Assembly (NCBI GenBank): GCA_964384625.1
Contig: CAYLNH010000233.1
Location: forward strand, 1-11,667
Reading direction: 5' to 3'
DNA length: 11,667 nucleotides
Origin: CAYLNH01 sp964384625
GTDB lineage: Bacteria > Verrucomicrobiota > Lentisphaeria > JABSQK01
In this document: positions 7,587-11,667 of the stretch, one piece after another
Position numbering within the stretch: the stretch's first letter is position 1
How the letters are laid out: each line of letters opens with the position of its first letter
Made by a program: the position numbers and the translations under genes
The notes under the pieces: generated by a model
The model's input: only the letters and a program-made list of their open reading frames with translations
Told to the model about the DNA's origin: nothing
Databases searched by the model: none

Positions 7587-9446
7587 ATGATGAGAATGAG
7601 AAACAGGATTGCGGCCGCGCTCGGCGCGTTACTCTTCCCACTGCTGCCGGTGACCGCCCAACTGCCGGCGCCGAAACTGGCCGCAGGCAAGATCGAGACG
7701 GCGAAACATACGATCACGCCGGCGCCCAGCGGCTTGCCGCAGCAGATCTTCATCAAAGCCGGCGAACTCGAACTGCCGCTGCGCGTTCGCGGTCAGAAAG
7801 CCGGTCCGGCGGTGCTGCAGGCAATCGGCCGCGGCCCGATCCTCGCCGGCCCCATTGCCGTCAAGGTCGTCGCCGGCGGAACGGCGAAGGCGGCAGCGGT
7901 CAAGAAAGCGGCGAAACCGACGATCCAGGGCGGCGCGGTGCGTTGCCGGTCCGAACTGCAGGCCGGCAGCACCGGTATTGTCCTGGACCTGAGCTACGGC
8001 GCCGGCGGCTCGATCACCGGCAGCATCACCTACGGCGGCGGCAAGGTCAGTGCGCTCGAGTTGGTGATCCCGTTGGGCGGCCGGGTTGATACGGTGGTCG
8101 CCGGACCGCCGGTCGGCAAAACGGTGGCGGCCATTCCGTCGGCGGCGTTCCGTCTGGGAACGCGCCAGGGGCTGGTCTGGGGCAATGCCCAGGCGGACGC
8201 CAGGCAGGTGGGAAATCTGCCGCGCCCCGGCGTCCTGAACCATGTCTATGTCGGCAACGGCGATTTCGGCTTGACCTGGCTGGGCGACGGCAAGACCGGC
8301 TGGACGGTGGATCCCGCAGCTTCGACCATGCAGCTGATGCGTGACGACAAAGGTGTTGTCACCTGGCATATCCGGCTGGTTAATCACGAAGCCGCCTTGA
8401 AGAAGTCGACGCTGCCGTTTGCGCTGCTGCTGCATCCGGCCGCCGCCAAACCGCGAGACCATCGGCGGCAGGCCTGGTTGAAATGGCCGGCGGGTACGGC
8501 CCGGACGAAGACGTTGTCGGCGTCGTCCCTGCGGCAGAGCAAGCCGTTCAAGATCGCCCGGGCCGATGCCGGCGTCGCTTTTGAGCGACTGGCGACGCAT
8601 TCGCTGCTGACCGGTCCCGCCGGCGGCGCTGCCGTGGCCGCCGCCAAGAACCATACGGACACGTATCCGATGCCGTTGATGCGCTATCTTGCCGGGACGC
8701 AGACCGGCAATGTGGTGCGGCTGCAGTCAAACGCGGCCGACATCACCAGGGCCGGCGCCAATCCCGCCACCGACCGCGTTCTGCTCGGGCGCGCCCTGCT
8801 GCATGACATCGGCCTCGACGCCAGGTCGCTGGCGCATCTGGCGGAGGCCGGCCGCGTCCTCAGTGTGATGCAGGAGTTCGGGCTCTTCGAGAACGACGGC
8901 AAGACCGAGTTCATCCCGTACTGGCGCAGCAGCGACCTGGTGCAGTACGGCCAGGCCTGGGACCCCGACGCGCAGTATGCCACGACCAAAGAAAATCCAC
9001 TGGCGGAGGTCTATGTGTCCGTGTACCTGCGGCCGGCCGCCGCCGGGAACAAGTATCGCAAGGCGATGATTGTTGTCGTCAACGAAGGCGACAAGCCGGT
9101 CCGCGACACGCTGTACATTCGGAAGGCACAGCAACTCCTCGGCGGTCCGAACCGCGCGCGCGGCTACAACATGGTAACGAAACTGCCGTTCGACCACGTC
9201 CCCGACCGCAGCGATTGGGACAAACACGCGGCCGCCTGGATGAGCCGGGGCGGCGGCAAGGGCGCCAACCCGCTGGAAGACCTTGAAGATCACGGTCTGA
9301 TCGGCAACTTCTCCAATGCCGAAGGCGTCAGCAGCTACGGTCCGACGATCTTCATCCCGGCCCATGGATTCCGCCTCCTGTCCGGCGCCGGCGGGCCCGC
9401 CGAGGGCCGCGGGAAGAAGGGCAAGCGAAGCAAGAGGAGAAAATGA
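7587..9446 (+). CDS. Secreted barrel-deleted paralogue of the CBM9/DUF6067-type protein
   Basis: 619 aa. The signal peptide is MMRMRNRIAAALGALLFPLL, cut near VTA|QLP. The mature N-terminus (KHTITPAPSGLPQQIFIK, then ELPLRVRG, then AIGRGP) matches the upstream protein from about residue 540 (KHKFTVAPSGLPAQIYIK, DLPLEVRG, ALGRGP). Homology runs to RRQAWLKW (residues 294 onward), then resumes at ALLHDIGL (403 onward), EFGLFENDGKTEFIPYWRSSDLV and QLLGGPN. Between these anchors this protein has 106 residues where the upstream one has 266. The barrel block with WWWDE, NNEG and VEEC is therefore missing, and the CBM9-like and Ig-like N-terminal parts are absent too. It probably lacks hydrolase activity and may bind carbohydrate or partner the full-length paralogue. 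The C-terminus is strongly basic (GRGKKGKRSKRRK). Three in-frame ATGs lie at 7587, 7590 and 7596. AAGGGAG at 7578-7584 is better spaced for the second or third, while GAGG at 7572-7575 would serve the first. Confidence 0.85.
   Translation: MMRMRNRIAAALGALLFPLLPVTAQLPAPKLAAGKIETAKHTITPAPSGLPQQIFIKAGELELPLRVRGQKAGPAVLQAIGRGPILAGPIAVKVVAGGTAKAAAVKKAAKPTIQGGAVRCRSELQAGSTGIVLDLSYGAGGSITGSITYGGGKVSALELVIPLGGRVDTVVAGPPVGKTVAAIPSAAFRLGTRQGLVWGNAQADARQVGNLPRPGVLNHVYVGNGDFGLTWLGDGKTGWTVDPAASTMQLMRDDKGVVTWHIRLVNHEAALKKSTLPFALLLHPAAAKPRDHRRQAWLKWPAGTARTKTLSASSLRQSKPFKIARADAGVAFERLATHSLLTGPAGGAAVAAAKNHTDTYPMPLMRYLAGTQTGNVVRLQSNAADITRAGANPATDRVLLGRALLHDIGLDARSLAHLAEAGRVLSVMQEFGLFENDGKTEFIPYWRSSDLVQYGQAWDPDAQYATTKENPLAEVYVSVYLRPAAAGNKYRKAMIVVVNEGDKPVRDTLYIRKAQQLLGGPNRARGYNMVTKLPFDHVPDRSDWDKHAAAWMSRGGGKGANPLEDLEDHGLIGNFSNAEGVSSYGPTIFIPAHGFRLLSGAGGPAEGRGKKGKRSKRRK
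9434..9439 (+). promoter_or_regulatory. Ribosome binding site GAGGAG for the MORN-repeat gene
   Basis: GAGGAG lies 10 nt before the ATG at 9450, inside the codons for the basic tail of the preceding gene. The stop of that gene (9444-9446) is 3 nt before the next start, which favours translational coupling. Confidence 0.7.
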
Positions 9447-9449
9447 GCC

Positions 9450-10307
9450 ATGAGAGCGATCCGGAACCCACATGCCGTTGTGCTGAGCATTCTGCTGTCG
9501 CTGGTCTTCGTCCGGGCACTGCCGGCGCAGGAGGAAGCAGACGAAATCGAAACCAGGGTTGTCACGAAACTCGAGGAAACGCCGAAGCGCAGTCACCGAC
9601 AACTTAAGACGCCTTTTGAGAAGCTGCCGCAAGGGCACAAGGCCAAGATCGAGATCGGCCGTTACTTCGACCATGGGCAGACGAACTCGACGAACAAATT
9701 CGAGCCGTACGTCAGCAGTTTCGTCCCGCTCAACGCAGATGGGAAAGAGCATGGCGAACAGGTCGTAATCAACCCGCGCGGCAGAGTTGTCCGTCGCGTG
9801 CAATGGAAGGACGGCCGGAAGCACGGCGCCGAACGGATCTTCCATGCAGTCTGGCCCAAGTACTATGAGCAGGCCCGCATCCCCTGGGACAACGGCGTCA
9901 TCCAAGGCACCAAGAAGACCTTCTTCGAAGACGGCACGCTCAAGTCCGAAACGCCCTATGCCAAGGGCCTACCCCACGGCATTTCCAAGAGCTTCTCCAA
10001 GAAGGGCACCGTGACCCGCAAATGTTCGCTGAAGCAAGGCGTCCGCGACGGCAAACTGACGGACTACTGGCCGCAAACCGGAAAGAAACGGCGCGAAATC
10101 ATGTACGACATGGGTAAGGTCGAGGGCGTCACCAGAGAGTACCATCCCAACGGTCAACTGCGCCGCGCCGTGCCGTTCAAGAACGACCTGATGCACGGCG
10201 AAGAAAAACGCTTCGCTGAAGACGGCACGTCGGAGCGTTCACGCTACTGGATCAAGGGGGACCTGGTGACGAAGACCGAATTCGAGCTGAAATATAAGGA
10301 GAAGTAA
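9450..10307 (+). CDS. Secreted MORN-variant (YwqK-like) repeat protein
   Basis: 285 aa. The signal peptide MRAIRNPHAVVLSILLSLVF is followed by a cut near LPA|QEE. After a charged linker, residues about 98-272 hold seven MORN-variant repeats of about 24-27 residues. Each follows the pattern G-x-x-H/D/E-G-x-x-x-x-aromatic, then a turn (D/N-G), then a beta strand: GKEHG, GRKHG, GVIQG, GLPHG, GVRDG, GKVEG, DLMHG. This family is often named YwqK-type antitoxin in databases, but nothing toxin-like is next to it and the protein is exported. Such repeats form elongated beta sheets and may act as a structural or binding surface. It lies in a tight operon with the paralogue upstream (3 nt) and the propeller gene downstream (4 nt), so it probably serves the same envelope function. 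The molecular role is unknown. Confidence 0.85.
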   Translation: MRAIRNPHAVVLSILLSLVFVRALPAQEEADEIETRVVTKLEETPKRSHRQLKTPFEKLPQGHKAKIEIGRYFDHGQTNSTNKFEPYVSSFVPLNADGKEHGEQVVINPRGRVVRRVQWKDGRKHGAERIFHAVWPKYYEQARIPWDNGVIQGTKKTFFEDGTLKSETPYAKGLPHGISKSFSKKGTVTRKCSLKQGVRDGKLTDYWPQTGKKRREIMYDMGKVEGVTREYHPNGQLRRAVPFKNDLMHGEEKRFAEDGTSERSRYWIKGDLVTKTEFELKYKEK

Positions 10308-10314
10308 TATCGTG
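10296..10314 (+). promoter_or_regulatory. Ribosome binding site and GTG start of the propeller gene
   Basis: AAGGAGAAG at 10296-10304 overlaps the end of the MORN gene, and GGAG is 10 nt before the GTG at 10312. The next in-frame Met codon (10447) lies past the signal peptide and the first strands, so GTG is the only start that keeps the export signal. Confidence 0.7.
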
Positions 10315-11418
10315 CAGAAGCCATTCATCAGCGTTCTCGCCGCGATTGCCATATGCGCCGGCGCGGTTGCCGCCGACAAATGGGACCATGTCAACGTTCA
10401 GACACAGCCGGAACTGGCCGGCAACGAGATCCAGTTTATTGAGACCATGCCCGGCGAAGTCTGGATCGGCACCTTGTCCGGACTGACCCGTCTGCGGGAC
10501 GGCAAGTACACGGCAATCAAGCAGGTCAGGATCAAGAAGAAGCGGAAATGGGTGAAGCAGGGCGGCAAACGCAAACGCGTCGTCGAGGAAGTCAAGGAAG
10601 TCAAGAAAGCGAAGCTTCAGGCCTGGGATATCCTCAAACTCGGCCGGGACGAATACCTGGTCGGCACCGACCGCGGCATCTACCGGCTGCAGGGCGACCT
10701 GATGGACAACCCGGCCATTCAGGGGTACACCGTCAGTCCCATCGTTCGCTACGACGACAAAACCATCTGGGCTCTCGGCAAGAACAAAGGCAATGAGCAG
10801 AACCACGTATTCACCAATGCCGGCGGCGAGTGGAAGCGGGTCGAAGCGTTCAAGGACAAACGTGTCGACGACATGTATCAGACCGCTGACGGCCACATCT
10901 GGGTGGGGATCGACGGCGACGGCGTGATCGAGGTCGACCCGCAGAAAGGCGTCGACAAGGCCGTTCACCATTTGCGCGGCATGAAGGTGACTTCCGTGTT
11001 TCGCGATTCCAAAGGGAACGTCTGGGTCGGTTCCTGGGGCGGCGGCATCGCCAAACGCAGCGACGGCAAATGGACGGGGTCCATGGAGCGCCAGAAGAAG
11101 GCGGCGATTCTGCGCTTCGCCGAGGACAAGTCCGGTACCGTCTGGGCGGCGACCACCTCCAGCGGCGTCTGGATGAGCACCGGCGAAAAGTGGACCATGG
11201 ATTTGAAGGACGAGGGCCTGATCAACCTTCTGGTCGCCACGTCCGACGGCCGCGTCTACGTCAGCAGTCAGCGTGGCGGCGGTCTGCGCTACTGGAACGG
11301 CAAGACCTGGGAAGTCTCACTCGACAGTCCACTGCCGATGCGTTGTCTGGTCGAACAGAAGGACGGCACACTCTACGCCGGCGGCGTGCTCGACGGCATC
11401 CACATCAAGAAGAAATAG
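10312..11418 (+). CDS. Secreted beta-propeller of the two-component-regulator (Reg_prop) type
   Basis: 368 aa, GTG start. The signal peptide MQKPFISVLAAIAICAGAVA is cut before ADKWDH. The body is a run of about eight Reg_prop-like blade motifs (D/G-x-V/I-W-V-G ... G-G/V-x-R): VWIGTLSGLTRL, YLVGTDRGIYRL, TIWALGKNKG, HIWVGIDGDGVIEV, NVWVGSWGGGIAKR, TVWAATTSSGVWMS, RVYVSSQRGGGLRY and TLYAGGVLDGIHI. A propeller of seven or eight blades is likely. Such blades usually form the periplasmic sensor of hybrid two-component systems that detect glycan breakdown products. Here there is no transmembrane segment after the signal peptide, no histidine kinase and no regulator, so it is a free-standing secreted propeller. 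Residues 71-103, between the first two blades, form an unusually Lys/Arg-rich insertion. It is the last gene of the 7587-11418 operon. A role in glycan binding or sensing is inferred. Confidence 0.85.
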   Translation: MQKPFISVLAAIAICAGAVAADKWDHVNVQTQPELAGNEIQFIETMPGEVWIGTLSGLTRLRDGKYTAIKQVRIKKKRKWVKQGGKRKRVVEEVKEVKKAKLQAWDILKLGRDEYLVGTDRGIYRLQGDLMDNPAIQGYTVSPIVRYDDKTIWALGKNKGNEQNHVFTNAGGEWKRVEAFKDKRVDDMYQTADGHIWVGIDGDGVIEVDPQKGVDKAVHHLRGMKVTSVFRDSKGNVWVGSWGGGIAKRSDGKWTGSMERQKKAAILRFAEDKSGTVWAATTSSGVWMSTGEKWTMDLKDEGLINLLVATSDGRVYVSSQRGGGLRYWNGKTWEVSLDSPLPMRCLVEQKDGTLYAGGVLDGIHIKKK

Positions 11419-11423
11419 TCCAC

Positions 11424-11615
11424 TGTCTCAACTGCTCATGCTGTTTCCGTCCGTAACAGCATTTGTCTCAACTGCTCATGCTGTTTTCCATCCGTAGCTG
11501 CATTTGTCTCAACTGCTCATCCTGGTTCCGTCCGTAGCTGCAGTTGTCTCAACTGCTCATGCTGTTTTCCATCCGTAGCTGCATTTGTCTCAACTGCTCA
11601 TGCTGTTTCCGTCCG
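11424..11615. repeat. Tandem array of alternating 40/41-bp units, last unit interrupted
   Basis: Five copies start at 11424, 11464, 11505, 11545 and 11586, giving steps of 40, 41, 40 and 41. Each begins with the invariant 16-mer TGTCTCAACTGCTCAT, followed by a 24- or 25-bp part. Copies 2 and 4 are identical 41-mers with TTTTCCATCCG. Copies 1, 3 and 5 carry TTCCGTCCG. The fifth copy stops after GTCCG at 11615, where the intron sequence begins. The array starts 6 nt after the stop codon of the propeller gene. Copy 1 holds a perfect inverted repeat (ATGCTGTT/AACAGCAT); copies 2 and 4 keep it with one mismatch and one wobble. No open frame runs through it. Function unknown. Confidence 0.92.
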
Positions 11616-11667
11616 ATAGGGGTAGGAAAGGGGCCCGTCGTTGGGCCCCTCCCCTCCCTCCGAACCG
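11616..11667 (-). mobile_element. 3' end of a group II intron (domain VI and edge of domain V), truncated by window
   Basis: Read on the minus strand from the window edge, CGGTTC (11667-11662) matches the 3' strand of domain V. A domain VI hairpin follows. GGGGCCC (11649-11643) pairs with GGGCCCC (11636-11630) around AACGAC, and the lower stem GGAGGGAGGGGA pairs with TTTCCT and CCCC. One unpaired adenosine (complement of 11623) separates these last two blocks, seven nucleotides before the end. This is the expected place for the branch-point A. The intron ends in CCCCTAT, matching the AY 3'-terminal rule. The tandem-repeat homology ends at exactly the same base, supporting 11615/11616 as the splice and insertion junction. 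The intron body and any reverse transcriptase gene lie outside the window. The intron class cannot be judged from this fragment. Confidence 0.78.

Noticed and set aside
5000..7756. Minus-strand open frame of 918 codons
   Set aside because: It lies opposite the second gene, crosses the intergenic repeats and shows no domain sense. It is a by-product of high GC content.
8727..9905. Minus-strand open frame of 392 codons
   Set aside because: It spans two well-supported + strand genes and their ribosome binding site; its composition follows the complementary codons only.
9450..10307. Antitoxin of a toxin-antitoxin pair
   Set aside because: The name comes from YwqK-type database labels. The product is exported and neither neighbour resembles a toxin.
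10312..11418. Sensor half of a frameshifted hybrid two-component system
   Set aside because: No kinase, HATPase or receiver remnants follow in any frame; the sequence goes straight into the repeat array after the stop.
11424..11615. CRISPR-like array with a 16-bp repeat and 24-25-bp spacers
   Set aside because: The would-be spacers are nearly identical to each other and two are the same, so this is a simple tandem repeat. The 16-bp repeat is also too short.
11629..11650. Intrinsic terminator for the five-gene cluster (perfect 8-bp GC stem)
   Set aside because: No T-run follows on either strand, and the stem is better explained as domain VI of a minus-strand group II intron.

Overview
The window is a GC-rich, gene-dense bacterial segment with five genes, all on the + strand. 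Every product starts with a Sec-type signal peptide. The gene mix (very large multidomain glycoside-hydrolase-like secreted proteins, a CBM9-like module, a LamG-like module, MORN-variant repeats, a two-component-regulator-type propeller) and the heptad intergenic repeats fit a polysaccharide-degrading member of the PVC superphylum (Lentisphaerota, Kiritimatiellota, Planctomycetota or Verrucomicrobiota). That assignment is inference. No marker gene is present.

Layout: (1) 8-3445, a 1145-aa secreted protein with a glycosidase-like barrel and a C-terminal LamG-like domain. (2) 3536-7348, a 1270-aa secreted protein with an N-terminal CBM9-like sugar-binding domain, a DUF6067/GH123-type middle and a barrel carrying candidate acidic residues. 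(3) 7349-7586, a spacer with a 50-bp repeat present twice at a 65-bp period and a long hairpin. (4) 7587-9446, a 619-aa secreted paralogue of the C-terminal half of gene 2 that lacks about 160 residues of the barrel, including the candidate catalytic acids. (5) 9450-10307, a secreted MORN-variant repeat protein. (6) 10312-11418, a secreted beta-propeller of the Reg_prop type that starts with GTG. Genes 3-4-5 are separated by 3 and 4 nt and are almost certainly one transcriptional unit.

After the last gene lies a tandem array (11424-11615) of alternating 40- and 41-bp units. It breaks off exactly where the sequence becomes, on the minus strand, the 3' end of a group II intron: domain VI with its bulged adenosine, then the start of domain V at the window edge. 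The intron appears to have inserted into a repeat unit.

Together the genes suggest an envelope or extracellular carbohydrate-acting locus: two large enzyme-like proteins, a barrel-deleted partner that may bind rather than cut, and two repeat proteins that could act as scaffold or sensor. No transporter, sulfatase, kinase or transcription factor is in view, so substrate and regulation cannot be read from this window.
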